A stretch of DNA of 64,000 nt from Actinopolyspora lacussalsi. Its GTDB lineage: Bacteria; Actinomycetota; Actinomycetes; Mycobacteriales; Pseudonocardiaceae. The stretch spans positions 1,063,501 to 1,127,500 of the forward strand of contig JAURUC010000001.1 in the NCBI GenBank assembly GCA_030803735.1, given 5' to 3'. Positions 18,069 to 27,217 of the stretch are shown piece after piece. The position numbers and the translations under genes are program-made. The notes under the pieces are model-generated. The model saw only the letters and a list, made by a program, of their open reading frames with translations. It did no database searches and was not told the origin of the DNA. Each line of letters begins with the position of its first letter. The first letter of the stretch is position 1.

Positions 18069-19061
18069 TCACCTCGTGCGCTGCGCGGGTGGGGGCGTGA
18101 AAGTGATCTCCTCGTCCGGAGCGGGAACCCTGAGCGTGGGCAGCACCTGCTCGATCTCGGCGCGGGAGGGCTCCAGCCACGGAGGGAGTTTCAACGCCCT
18201 GCCCAACTCCATCAACGGCTCGTCGACGGTGAAACCCGGTGGATCGGTGGCGATCTCGAACAACACGCCACCGGGTTCGCGGAAGTAGATGGAGTGGAAG
18301 TAGCGACGATCCAGCACCGGGGTCACGTCGAGCCCCTGATCCAGCAGCGTGTTCCGCCAGTCGACCTGTTCGGCGTCGTCGGAAGCACGCCAGGCGATAT
18401 GGTGCACGGTACCGGCCGCGACCATCCCCAGCGGGGCTTCGGGGCTGCACAGCACGTCCACCATCGCGCCGGAGCCACCGGCACCCGTGGCGAATCGGAA
18501 CCGCGCGCCGGACTCCTCCACGAGTCGGAACCCCATGGTCTCGGTCAACAGCTCAGCGGTGTGCTCATGCCCGATTTCCGTCACGGTGACCGAGTGGAGT
18601 CCCCGTATGGCGTACTCGGGCGGGATGGGTCCTTCCTCCCAGGGCGCGCGGGAGTCCGCCTCGGGATGCCCGACCAGCTCGATCAACAGACCGTCCGGAT
18701 CGGCGACCGTCAGGGTCTCCTCGCTCGACCTGCTGGTGGGGGTGCCGACGTTCACCTCGAGACCGTCGAGATGCTGCTGCCACCACCCCAGCGAATGCTG
18801 CGGAACGGAGAAGGCAACGGTCGTGGTCTGCCCGGCACCACGACGTCCACGCGGCGCCGCGGGCCAGGGGAAGAAGGTGATCAGTGTCCCGGGCTGACCC
18901 GATTCACCCCCGAAGTAGAGGTGATAGGTGTCCGGAGCGTCGAAGTTGACGGTCCGTTTGACCAGCCGCAGCCCCAGTGCGGTTCGGTAGAAATCCGCGT
19001 TGCGCTGTGGATCCGTAGCGATCGCGGTCACGTGGTGTAATCCGCCTGGCGTAGTCGGCAT
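18069..19061 (-). CDS. Ring-cleaving dioxygenase (two-domain VOC protein)
   Basis: A 330-residue protein of the MhqA/MhqO-like family with two VOC modules. The first starts GGLHHVTAIATDPQRNADFY and ends DPDGLLIELVGHPE; the second starts IRGLHSVTVTEI and ends FREPGGVLFEIATDPPGF. Metal ligands are expected at the two histidines and the terminal glutamate. Relatives cleave hydroquinone-type rings and detoxify quinones. The ATG at 19061 follows GGAGGCGGAG. It lies just downstream of the formate dehydrogenase operon but nothing shows a link. Confidence 0.8.
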   Translation of the reverse strand: MPTTPGGLHHVTAIATDPQRNADFYRTALGLRLVKRTVNFDAPDTYHLYFGGESGQPGTLITFFPWPAAPRGRRGAGQTTTVAFSVPQHSLGWWQQHLDGLEVNVGTPTSRSSEETLTVADPDGLLIELVGHPEADSRAPWEEGPIPPEYAIRGLHSVTVTEIGHEHTAELLTETMGFRLVEESGARFRFATGAGGSGAMVDVLCSPEAPLGMVAAGTVHHIAWRASDDAEQVDWRNTLLDQGLDVTPVLDRRYFHSIYFREPGGVLFEIATDPPGFTVDEPLMELGRALKLPPWLEPSRAEIEQVLPTLRVPAPDEEITFTPPPAQRTR

Positions 19062-19208
19062 GATCTCCGCCTCCCTCGCTGGCACCCGCTACGGTTGTCG
19101 GAGCAACCGACGGGACGGCTGTGGCTGTTCGCCCCATCCTCCGGTATCTCCGTGCTTCTCGCAGCGCACGCGACTACCCAAGGGGAAAACGAGGCAGCGG
19201 TGCCACCG

Positions 19209-20159
19209 TCACTGCTCGGATCGGCTGTCCTGTCGCTGCGGCACCACCGTGTAGTAGGGATCCCGAGCCGTCTCCCGCCCCGCTTCGAACACCCCATAAC
19301 GAGTGGCGGCCGACGCGGCGGTGCCACTGACACCCACCAGCACCGCCACGCTCCCGCTGCGCCGAGCGAACAGCGCACCGAGGGCGCATCCCGCTGCCAG
19401 CACGCGAGCCGTTCGCAACGTAGTGCCCGCCCTGCCCGTGCGGTAAGCCTCGGCGATCCTGCCGGCCCGCTGTTCCAACACTCGGCTCGCGAGCAGTTCG
19501 CCGAGGGACCCGAGCACGGCCATTCGCCGCGCCGGAGCGGCCTCCGACCGCGGTGCCAATCCCGTTCCCAGCGCACCGGCCGCCGCCACCGAACTGAAAG
19601 CGAATACGAAGGGAAGCTCACGACGAGTCTCGTGCCAGCCGGGCACCGCTGTGTCGGCGAGCAGCACCGCCGTGTAGGTCGTCATCGCCGGAGCCAGTAC
19701 CGCTGCGAATCCGGCCGTCACCCTGGCGAGAGGACGAGCGAACCCGGTGATCTCGGAGATCGCGACGGCACCGCTGAGCGCGGAGAACGGAGCGAGGATC
19801 CAGGATCCCACGCTCAACGGCGAGGTGGGTTTGAACACGCGCAACATGTTCAGGAACCGTCGCGGCCGGCCGAGATCGTGAATGAGCGCCAGCACACTGG
19901 CACCGGAGCCTCCCGCCGCACAGAGCAACCCGACCCGGCGCAGCCGGGAATACCCACGTAGCTGGGCGAGGGCCCCCATGACGGACGAGGCGCCCGCCAT
20001 GCCTCCCAGATAGAGATAGGCGGGCACGTCGGGAACCTTCCAGGTCGGTTCCTTGATGATCGGCCTGCCGTAGTACGAGCGAAACGGCTCCCGCGCTTCG
20101 TCTCCCGCACTCCGGTCGGAGCCCTCCGCACTCGCACCGCGGTCCGCTCGCGCCTTCAA
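19209..20159 (-). CDS. NrfD/PsrC-family membrane subunit of the formate dehydrogenase
   Basis: A 316-residue polytopic protein with about eight hydrophobic segments, similar to the NrfD (polysulfide reductase membrane subunit) family that anchors molybdopterin enzymes and exchanges electrons with quinone. The N-terminal SYYGRPIIKEPTWKVPDVPAYLYLGGMAG is characteristic. The TTG start overlaps the FdhB stop (GTTGA), so it is translationally coupled as the last gene of the operon. It replaces the cytochrome b subunit of the E. coli enzymes. Confidence 0.8.
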   Translation of the reverse strand: MKARADRGASAEGSDRSAGDEAREPFRSYYGRPIIKEPTWKVPDVPAYLYLGGMAGASSVMGALAQLRGYSRLRRVGLLCAAGGSGASVLALIHDLGRPRRFLNMLRVFKPTSPLSVGSWILAPFSALSGAVAISEITGFARPLARVTAGFAAVLAPAMTTYTAVLLADTAVPGWHETRRELPFVFAFSSVAAAGALGTGLAPRSEAAPARRMAVLGSLGELLASRVLEQRAGRIAEAYRTGRAGTTLRTARVLAAGCALGALFARRSGSVAVLVGVSGTAASAATRYGVFEAGRETARDPYYTVVPQRQDSRSEQ

Positions 20160-21175
20160 CGACGACCTCCCAGGAAACAGGCCGCTACGGTCAACGCGGC
20201 CGTAGCGGCGGCGATCGCGGCGTGTGCGGCCATGGCGGGCAGATCCCGGGTGGTGACCACCGGGTCCGGTGGCAGACCGTAGACCTCGGGCTCGTCCAAC
20301 AGCAGGAAGAACGCCCCGTCACCCCCCACACCGTCGGTGGGGTCCTGCCCGTAGAGCCTGGCCTCGGTCATCCCCTGCTCGTGCAGCTGTTCGAGGCGTT
20401 GCTCGGCCCGCTGCCGCAACTGGTCGAGCGGGCCGTACTGAATGGACTCGGTGGGACATGCGGTGGCACACGCCGGAGCGAGTCCCGAACCGAGCCGGTC
20501 CTGGCACAACGTGCACTTGAACGCTCCGCCGTTGTCGGGATGGATGTCGATCACACCGTAGGGGCAGGCGGGAACGCAGTAACCACACCCGTTGCACACG
20601 TCGTCCTGCACCACGACCGTGCCGTACTCGCTGCGGATCAACGCTCCCGTCGGACACACGTCCAGACAAGCCGCATGGGTGCAGTGCTTGCACACGTCCG
20701 AGGACATCAGCCAACGCACCTCGGTGGCCTCGGAGTCCGCGGCCTCTTCCTCGAGCGTGTTCGGGGCTCCCACACCGGGCATCCCGATATCCACGCGGGC
20801 ACGCGTGGAAGGGTCGATCCGCTGTTCGACGAAGGCCACGTGCCGCCACGTGGTGGCACCGAGGTCGGTGGTGTTGTCGTAGGACATGCCGGTCAGATCC
20901 AGCCCGTCCTCTTCCAGCAGGTTCCACTCCTTGCAGGCGACCTCGCACGCCTTGCACCCGATGCACACGCTGGTGTCGGTGAAAAACCCCATCCGCTCGG
21001 GATGCCGCTCCGAGTAGCCCGCCTCGGCGCTGGGATCATCCAGCGGGCCGCTGAGCCGGTTGCCTCCCGCCGGAGCGGCTGCGGCCCCGGACGCGGAGGT
21101 ACCAGCGTCGCCACCGGGCTGTGCAGCACGTGCGAGTCCGAACAGCGGGTGTTCGGCAGCGCCGTCAGGACTCAT
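20156..21175 (-). CDS. fdhB: Formate dehydrogenase iron-sulfur (beta) subunit
   Basis: A 339-residue ferredoxin-type subunit with four [4Fe-4S] motifs: CIGCKACEVAC, CKHCTHAACLDVC, CNGCGYCVPAC, and CTLCQDRLGSGLAPACATAC. A C-terminal hydrophobic helix (AAIAAATAALTVAACFL) probably docks it to the membrane. It passes electrons from the Mo/W-selenocysteine subunit to the NrfD-like anchor. The ATG at 21175 sits behind a GGAGGTGAGG and overlaps the end of the catalytic gene by 11 bases, showing tight coupling. Confidence 0.92.
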   Translation of the reverse strand: MSPDGAAEHPLFGLARAAQPGGDAGTSASGAAAAPAGGNRLSGPLDDPSAEAGYSERHPERMGFFTDTSVCIGCKACEVACKEWNLLEEDGLDLTGMSYDNTTDLGATTWRHVAFVEQRIDPSTRARVDIGMPGVGAPNTLEEEAADSEATEVRWLMSSDVCKHCTHAACLDVCPTGALIRSEYGTVVVQDDVCNGCGYCVPACPYGVIDIHPDNGGAFKCTLCQDRLGSGLAPACATACPTESIQYGPLDQLRQRAEQRLEQLHEQGMTEARLYGQDPTDGVGGDGAFFLLLDEPEVYGLPPDPVVTTRDLPAMAAHAAIAAATAALTVAACFLGGRR

Positions 21176-24100
21176 CCTCACCTCCGTCGGTGTCGCTCGC
21201 GTCCTGGTACCGGGCATCCGCCGCCGAAGGCGGGTCGTCGGTGCCGGTGTCCTCGGTGATGCCCGCCCGTGCGCGGTAGGTGGCGAGCAGCGTCTCGAGT
21301 TCCGCACCGCGTGGTCTGCTGCCGGGACGGATGTCGCAGGTGCCCGCTTTGGTCTCCATGATGTGCACGGTGGGGTCGAGCGCGACCCCGAGCAACTCGT
21401 TCGCGGCGTCACCGGTGGTCAACCCGTTGGGACCCCAGTGCCAGGGGATGCCGATCTGGTGCAGTGTCCTGCCGTTCGAACGCAACGGACGGATCCGCTG
21501 CGTGATCAGCACGCGTCCCTCGATCGCTCCGCGTGCGGTGATCACCGTGGCCCAGCCGAGGTGAACCAGCTCGCGCTCGGCCGCCAGTTCCGGGGAGAGT
21601 TCGAAGAACATGGCCGGGGCCAGCTCGGCCAGGTGCGGCAACCACCGACTCATCCCGCCCGCCGTGTGGTGCTCGGTGAGCCGGAAGGTGGTGAACACGT
21701 AGGGAAACACCTCCGCTCCCGGTTCGGCACCGCTGGGTTGATACCGGTTCTCCGGGCGGTGGTACAGCTGCCGCGCGGGGTTTCGCTGCGTGGAGTGCAG
21801 CGTGTTGCGCAGCGGTGATTCCTGCGGTTCGTAGTGGGTGGGCAACGGCCCGTCGCGCAGTCCGGCGGGTGCGTACAACCAGCCGAGCCCGTCGCCCTGC
21901 ATGACGAAGGGGTCGGTGCCGCGCAGCGCGTCAGGGCCGTGTGCGTCGGGGTCCGGCAGGTAGTCGGGGGGTTTGGTCGCCTCGAAATCGGGCACGTCGT
22001 GGCCGGTCCAGCACCGCTGTTCTGCGTCCCACCAGACGTAGGCCTTGCGTTCGCTCCACGGTCTGCCCTGCGGATCCGCGGCGGCGCGGTTGTACAGGAT
22101 CCGCCGGTTGGCGGGCCAGGCCCAGCCCCACTCGGGGGCGACCCAGGACTGCCGCTCACCCGGTTCCCGCCTGGCGGCCCGATTGATCTCACCCGCGTAG
22201 ACGCCGCAGTAGATCCAGCACCCCGAGCGCGTGGAGCCGTCGGAACGCAACCGGGTGAAGGAGGACAGCGCCCGTCCCTCGACATCGGTGCCGTTGATCT
22301 CGCGGAGCACGGCGTCCGCGCTGGGTTCGGCGATGTCTCCCTCGGTGGGATAGTCCCAGGTCAGTTCCAGGACGGGGCGGTCGCGTTCGCGCTGGTCCGC
22401 GTCGCGTTCGAGCCGTCGGGCCGCGAGCTTGGACTTGATCCGCAGTCCCAGGTGGTAGAAGAACCACAGGTCGCTGCGCTGGTCCTCGGCAGGTTCGACG
22501 GCCTTGTGGTGCCACTGCAGCATGCGCTGGGTGTTGGTGAACGTACCGTCCTTCTCGGTGTGCGCGGCCGCGGGCAGGAAGAACACCTCGGTGCCGATCT
22601 CGGGCGGCGTGGTCTCACCGTTGTCGATCTCCGGCCCGTTCTTCCAGAACGTGGCGGTTTCGATCATGTTCAGATCGCGCACCACCAGCCAGTCCAGACT
22701 GGCCAGCCCCATGCGCTGCTGGTGCGCGTTGGCGGTGCCCACGGCCGGGTTCTCGCCGATGACGAAGTAGCCGCGCACCCTGCCCTCGATCTGGTCGATC
22801 ACGGTGCGGAAACTGCCGTGGTCACCGGTGAGCCGGGGCAGGTGGTCGAACCGGAAATCGTTCTCGGCGGTGGCGTACTCGCCCCACCAGGCTTTGAGCA
22901 GGCTGACGACGTAGTCGCGGATGTTGCCCCAGTACCCCTTGTCGGCGGCGTTGGTGGCCACGAACCCGTCCAGCGAGAGGTTCGGGTGTGCCTGCGGCAT
23001 CGGGATGTAGCCGGGCAGCAGGTCGAATAGGGTGGGGATGTCTGTCGAGCCCTGGATGCTGGCGTGACCCCGCAGCGCGAGAATCCCACCGCCGGGTCTG
23101 CCGATGTTGCCGAGCAACAGCTGCAGAATGGAGGCAGCCCGGATGTACTGCACCCCCACCGTGTGGTGGGTCCAGCCCACCGCGTAGGCGAAGGCGGTGG
23201 TGCGCTCCCTTCCGGAGTTGGCGACCAGCGCCTCGGCGACCTCGTGGAATCGCCGCTGGTCGATGCCACACAGCTGTTCCACGAGCTCCGGGGTGTAGCG
23301 GGCGAAGTGGCGCTTGAGGATCTGGAACACGCAGCGCGGATGGGTCAGGCTCGGATCGGTCTCCGGTTCCCCGCGAGGTGTCGACTCCCCCTCCGAAGCC
23401 GCTCGGTCGGGATCGGGTGAACCGAAGACGCCGTCCCACTGGTCACGCTCGCCCGCGGCCGGGTTGATCCGCGCCCCTTGGTAGTACCAACTGCTCTGGT
23501 CGTAACTGCTTCCGGTGAAACCGGAGAACACACCGTCGAGGTCCTCGGTGTCGGCGTAGGACTCGTCGACGATCGTGGCCGCGTTGGTGTAGGCGGCCAC
23601 GTACTCGTGGAAGTAGTGCCCACCCCGCAGCACGTGGTTGATCAGCCCGCCGAGCAGGGCGATGTCGCTGCCCGCTCGTAGCGGAACGAACGTGTCGGCC
23701 ATGGCCGAGGTGCGGGTGAATCGCGGATCGATGTGAATTATCTTCGCGCCGCGCCGTTTGGCTTCCATCACCCACTGGAACCCGACCGGGTGTGCTTCGG
23801 CCATGTTGGACCCCTGAATCACGACGCAGTCGGAGTTGCGCAGGTCCTGCTGGAAGGTTGTGGCCCCACCACGGCCGAACGAGGTTCCCAGACCGGGAAC
23901 CGTGGAGGAGTGTCAAATGCGGGCCTGGTTCTCGATCTGGATGGCTCCGAGGGCGGTGTAGAGCTTCTTCATGAGGTAGTTTTCCTCATTGTCCAGCGTG
24001 GCTCCGCCCAGGCTCGCGATTCCCATGGTGCGGCGCAGCCGCGTACCGTCCGAATCGGTCTCCTGCCAGGTCTCGTCCCGGGTGCGGATCACCCGCTCGG

Positions 24101-24473
24101 CGATCATGTCGACCGCGGTGTCGAGGTCCAGTTCCTCCCACTCGGTGCCGTACGGCCGCCGGTAGGCGACCCTGGTTCGCCTGTCGGGCGAGGTCACCAA
24201 CGAGCGGCTGGCCGAGCCCTTCGGGCAGAGCCTGCCCCGGCTAACCGGCGAGTCGGGATCGCCCTCGATCTGGGTGACGGCCCCGTCCCGCACGTACACG
24301 CGCTGCGCGCATCCCACGGCGCAGTAGGGGCACACCGAGCCGACCACCTCGTCTGCGTCCTCGGTGCGGGCGTGCTCGCGGTCGGTGGCCGCGGAGCGGG
24401 CCGCCTGCCCGCGACCGAGCGGGTCGGAGCCCGTCAACTGGCGCAGCACGGGCCAACGCAACCATTCCCGCAT
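21165..24473 (-). CDS. fdhA: Formate dehydrogenase catalytic subunit, selenocysteine-containing
   Basis: A 1102-residue molybdopterin enzyme read through an in-frame UGA at 23913-23915, giving selenocysteine at residue 187. The flanks (QARI-U-HSSTVPGLGTSFGRGG) match the active-site context of FdnG/FdoG-type formate dehydrogenases. Residues 48-83 hold the [4Fe-4S] motif (CPYCAVGC ... CPKG). The bis-MGD domains follow, with a C-terminal cofactor-binding domain near the end. No twin-arginine signal is visible at the N-terminus, unlike FdnG. First gene of the fdhA-fdhB-nrfD-like operon. An automatic annotation would split it into two genes at the UGA. All genes for selenocysteine insertion are in the same window. 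Confidence 0.93.
23883..23915 (-). promoter_or_regulatory. Bacterial SECIS element with its UGA codon
   Basis: On the minus strand the UGA is followed after 18 bases by an apical GGUCU loop closed by a perfect 7-bp stem (GGTTCCC/GGGAACC). Loop sequence and distance equal those in E. coli fdhF, where SelB recognises the loop. An additional outer pairing CCACGG/CCGTGG further extends the structure. This decides UGA as Sec, not stop. Confidence 0.9.
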
Positions 24474-24490
24474 CGCCGATCACCAACTCT

Positions 24491-24532
24491 CGCCACCTCT
24501 CCGGCGATGCTGCGCCCGCCGGAGAGGTGGCG
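24491..24532. repeat. Perfect 16-bp inverted repeat in the fdhA leader
   Basis: CGCCACCTCTCCGGCG (24491-24506) and its exact reverse complement (24517-24532) are separated by 10 bases and end 18 bases before the fdhA start. As RNA it would form a very stable hairpin whose 3' arm contains GGAGAGG. It could be an attenuator, a translation-blocking stem or an operator. Confidence 0.6.
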
Positions 24533-24722
24533 CAACCGCGAGGCTTCCGCTTCCCAACCAGGCTGCCGATCCACGCACTCGGGCGAGCCAGTGGCGGGGG
24601 TTTCGCCGGATGTGCTGAACCCGGCACACGCGGAGTGCGCGGTGCGGTACGTTCCCGATGGGCAACTGATCACGCTGCCGGGCGAGCGCATGACACGTAC
24701 GAGTGACCTTCAGAGGGAAGGC

Positions 24723-25283
24723 GTGGCCGACGAGGCGAACGGGCAGTCGAGTACGGGCGAATCGAGTGGTTCGGGAACGAACGCTCAGTCCGGGATGGAT
24801 GCGGCGGACCAGGCGGCGATGGACGCCGAGATGCAGGACGTGGCCGACAGCGCGCTGTTCCCCGGCCCCGCCGGGCTCGCCAAGGAGATGGCCGACATCG
24901 CCCGGATCGCCGAACGCGCCAACACCAAGGCCGAACTGGCCCAGGCCATCAGCGACAACACGCGCATGGTCGTCGACCCCGACGAGGTAGACGCGCTGGC
25001 GGGGTTCTTCGAGGAGAAGGCCAGTGAATTGGAAGACCGCCAGAGGGAGGTCAGCGAATTGGCGAGCGTATCTCCACCTGGAACCGACCCGGTCAGCACA
25101 GGAGCCGCGGCGATCCACGGCGAAGTCGCCTCCGGGGACGACCGGTCGTACATGCCCAACTACCTGAAACTCGCGAAGGTGTTCAACGACACCGCAGCGA
25201 GCCTGCGCTCCAGCGCCGAGCAGACCCGCACCGACGACGCCAACGCCGCCGACAGCTTCAACCGGGGAATCCAGAATGCGTAA
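24723..25283 (+). CDS. Helical ESX-associated protein, first gene of a four-gene cassette
   Basis: A 186-residue, alanine- and glutamate-rich protein predicted almost wholly helical. The middle part (VDPDEVDALAGFFEEKASEL) and the C-terminal LRSSAEQTRTDDANAADSF resemble WXG100/EspC-like secreted helical hairpins, though no WXG is present. No signal peptide. It overlaps the next gene by 8 bases, and the cassette order (helical protein, DUF3558 lipoprotein, PPE-like, EspG) is typical of actinomycete ESX accessory loci. GTG at 24723 with AGGGAAG upstream is chosen; an ATG at 24690 is an alternative. Confidence 0.65.
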   Translation: MADEANGQSSTGESSGSGTNAQSGMDAADQAAMDAEMQDVADSALFPGPAGLAKEMADIARIAERANTKAELAQAISDNTRMVVDPDEVDALAGFFEEKASELEDRQREVSELASVSPPGTDPVSTGAAAIHGEVASGDDRSYMPNYLKLAKVFNDTAASLRSSAEQTRTDDANAADSFNRGIQNA

Positions 25284-25851
25284 CACCCTCACCACAGGAA
25301 TCTCCCTGGCAGCAGGTCTCCTGCTGCTCGTCGGATGCGGCGGTGGCCAGACCGGCCAAGCGGCGCAGGACACCACCGAAACCGGCACGAGCGCACCCAG
25401 CAGCACCTCCGGAGTGAGCCTGCCGGAACGCACCGCACCCGCCAAATCCCTCGACCTCTCCGAGCCCTGCGACATCATCACCCAGCAGCAAGCAACCAAG
25501 CTCGGGGTCGACCAACCACTCGAAAAAAAAGAACTAAACAGCAAACAAGGGTGCGATTACAAGAAGGGTAAATCCGGCTCCGACGGCGGCTGGGCCATGT
25601 TCGTAGCAGCAGACCCGAGCAGAACAGCGCAGGAGTTCGCCAGTGCGCGCCCCAGCGGTGAGAGCACGGAAATCGCTGGCTATCCCGCTTACGAAGTCGA
25701 GAAGCAGTACGGGTGCATGGTGGCGGTAGACGTGACGAACTCCGGATCGCTCTTCGTGAACGGATCAGTACGCCTTCAAACTCGTCCCGAAGCATGCTCG
25801 GTCACGATCGAGTTCGCCGAAGCCGCGATCAAGAACCTGCCCAACGCCTGA
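25276..25851 (+). CDS. DUF3558 family lipoprotein
   Basis: A 191-residue lipoprotein. The N-terminal signal ends in a lipobox (LLLVGCGGG, cysteine at about residue 17), followed by a serine/threonine-rich linker and a DUF3558 domain (SEPCDIITQQQATKLGV ... GCDYKK ... GYPAYEVEKQYGCMVAVDV). Members are extracytoplasmic and common near ESX and PPE genes in actinomycetes. The start overlaps the previous gene. A short low-GC patch (lysine/asparagine codons around 25525-25565) is unusual for this region. Confidence 0.8.
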   Translation: MRNTLTTGISLAAGLLLLVGCGGGQTGQAAQDTTETGTSAPSSTSGVSLPERTAPAKSLDLSEPCDIITQQQATKLGVDQPLEKKELNSKQGCDYKKGKSGSDGGWAMFVAADPSRTAQEFASARPSGESTEIAGYPAYEVEKQYGCMVAVDVTNSGSLFVNGSVRLQTRPEACSVTIEFAEAAIKNLPNA

Positions 25852-25865
25852 GGGGAGCCCGAATC

Positions 25866-27128
25866 ATGGGGGACAGACGCACGCTGCCACCGTCCAACCT
25901 CGACGGGGCACAGCTGGAGCAGATGCGCTCCTGGGTCAACAGCGGCAAGGGCGCCGAGGCGCTCCACGAGAAGAGCAGCCGCTGGCGTGACGAGGAGCGG
26001 TACATGCGCGACCTCGCCACCGAGGTCAAGGACAGGCTGAAGCGGGCCGGGGCCGTGAACCGGTCCAAGGGTCAGGAGGCCATGCAGGGCGCCATGTCGC
26101 CGGTGGTGCTGTGGACCGAGGTCGCGGCCGACAACGCCACGGCCGAGGCGGTGCGGCTGGAGGAGCAGGGTCAGGCCTTCAGCAGGGTGTACTCCTCCGT
26201 TCCCGCCGCGTCCGAGGAGAAGCCCGTCCCGGAGGAGAACTTCCTCGGGCAGGCCTGGGCGGGCCTCACCGGCGGCAAGACCGACAACGAGCAGGCGTTG
26301 GCGCACAACGAGAAGTTGCGGCAGGACGCGGTCACGGCGTTCAAATCCTACGACACCGCCTCGCAGACCACCGTCAGCGCGACCCCGACGTTCACCGCTC
26401 CCCCGCCCGGCGGCGTCGAGACCGGCGTGCGCTCCGGCTCGAATCCCGAGGTCGGTGGCTTCGCCGCTTCCCGAGGCACGAGCGGCGGCGCTGCCGCGGG
26501 CACCCGCAGCTCCTGGACCGGCTCGCTGGACACCTCGGGCGGCGCGCACGGCACCGGCACGGCGGGCACCGGCACTTCGGGCCAGTCGGCGGGCCGGGGC
26601 GGTTCGGGGATCAACCAGCCCGCGGGCAGTCAATCCGCGTGGCAGCGCCCGCCGGAAGGCGGCTCCTCCGGGTACCGGCCGGGGCAGTCCGGCACTCCGG
26701 GCGGTGGCGTCGGAAGCGGTTCGGGCAGCGGCCGCGCCCCTGGCGGTTCCGGCGTCGCGGGCGGGAGCGGACGTGCCCCAGGCAGCCGGATCCCGATACG
26801 TGGCCTCGGTTCGCTCTCGGGCGGCTCGGGCGGTGGAACCGGCTCCGGAACGGGTGGTCGGGGTTCCACCGGACTCGGTGGCCGTTCTCTCGGCCCCGGT
26901 GGGCAGTCCGGGATCGCGCGCCCGGCCACCGGTTCCGCCACGGCGGGCGGCGCTTCCTCCTCGGGAGCGGCGAACGGTCGCGGCGGCATGGCGGGAGCGC
27001 CACGCGGTCGCGGCCAGCAGGGCGAAGAGGACGAGGAGCACGAGACGCCGAGTTACCTCGTGGGTGACTACGGCTACTTCGACGGCGACCTGCCGCGCGT
27101 CGCTCCACCGGTGATCGGCGAGGACTGA
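25866..27128 (+). CDS. PPE-like ESX-associated protein with glycine/proline-rich C-terminus
   Basis: A 420-residue protein. Residues 1-170 are helical and PPE/WXG-like (LSP-type VVLWTEVAADNATAEAVRLE). From ~190 to the end it is low-complexity glycine, serine and proline, then an acidic tail (GEEDEEHETPSYLV). It starts 14 bases after the DUF3558 stop with GGGGAG as ribosome binding site. EspG, encoded next, is the known chaperone of PPE proteins, so this is its likely client for type VII export. Confidence 0.75.
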   Translation: MGDRRTLPPSNLDGAQLEQMRSWVNSGKGAEALHEKSSRWRDEERYMRDLATEVKDRLKRAGAVNRSKGQEAMQGAMSPVVLWTEVAADNATAEAVRLEEQGQAFSRVYSSVPAASEEKPVPEENFLGQAWAGLTGGKTDNEQALAHNEKLRQDAVTAFKSYDTASQTTVSATPTFTAPPPGGVETGVRSGSNPEVGGFAASRGTSGGAAAGTRSSWTGSLDTSGGAHGTGTAGTGTSGQSAGRGGSGINQPAGSQSAWQRPPEGGSSGYRPGQSGTPGGGVGSGSGSGRAPGGSGVAGGSGRAPGSRIPIRGLGSLSGGSGGGTGSGTGGRGSTGLGGRSLGPGGQSGIARPATGSATAGGASSSGAANGRGGMAGAPRGRGQQGEEDEEHETPSYLVGDYGYFDGDLPRVAPPVIGED

Positions 27129-27169
27129 TCCGGGCGGTCGAAACCCGCCATCGGATCCAGCAGCGTGTG

Positions 27170-27201
27170 TCGCGGCGCCGGGTGCCCTCCCGGCGCCGCG
27201 A
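27170..27201 (+). terminator. Strong hairpin between the PPE-like gene and espG
   Basis: A 13-bp perfect stem (TCGCGGCGCCGGG/CCCGGCGCCGCGA) with a 6-base loop, 42 bp after the PPE-like stop and 16 bp before the EspG start. No U-tract. It may end or attenuate transcription or adjust the stoichiometry of client and chaperone. Confidence 0.5.
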
Positions 27202-27217
27202 TCGTTCGGGGGCAAGA

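Noticed and set aside
23913..23915. UGA read as a true stop splitting fdhA into a pseudogene
   Set aside because: The active-site context, the SECIS hairpin with GGUCU loop at the right distance and the presence of all sel genes make recoding far more likely.
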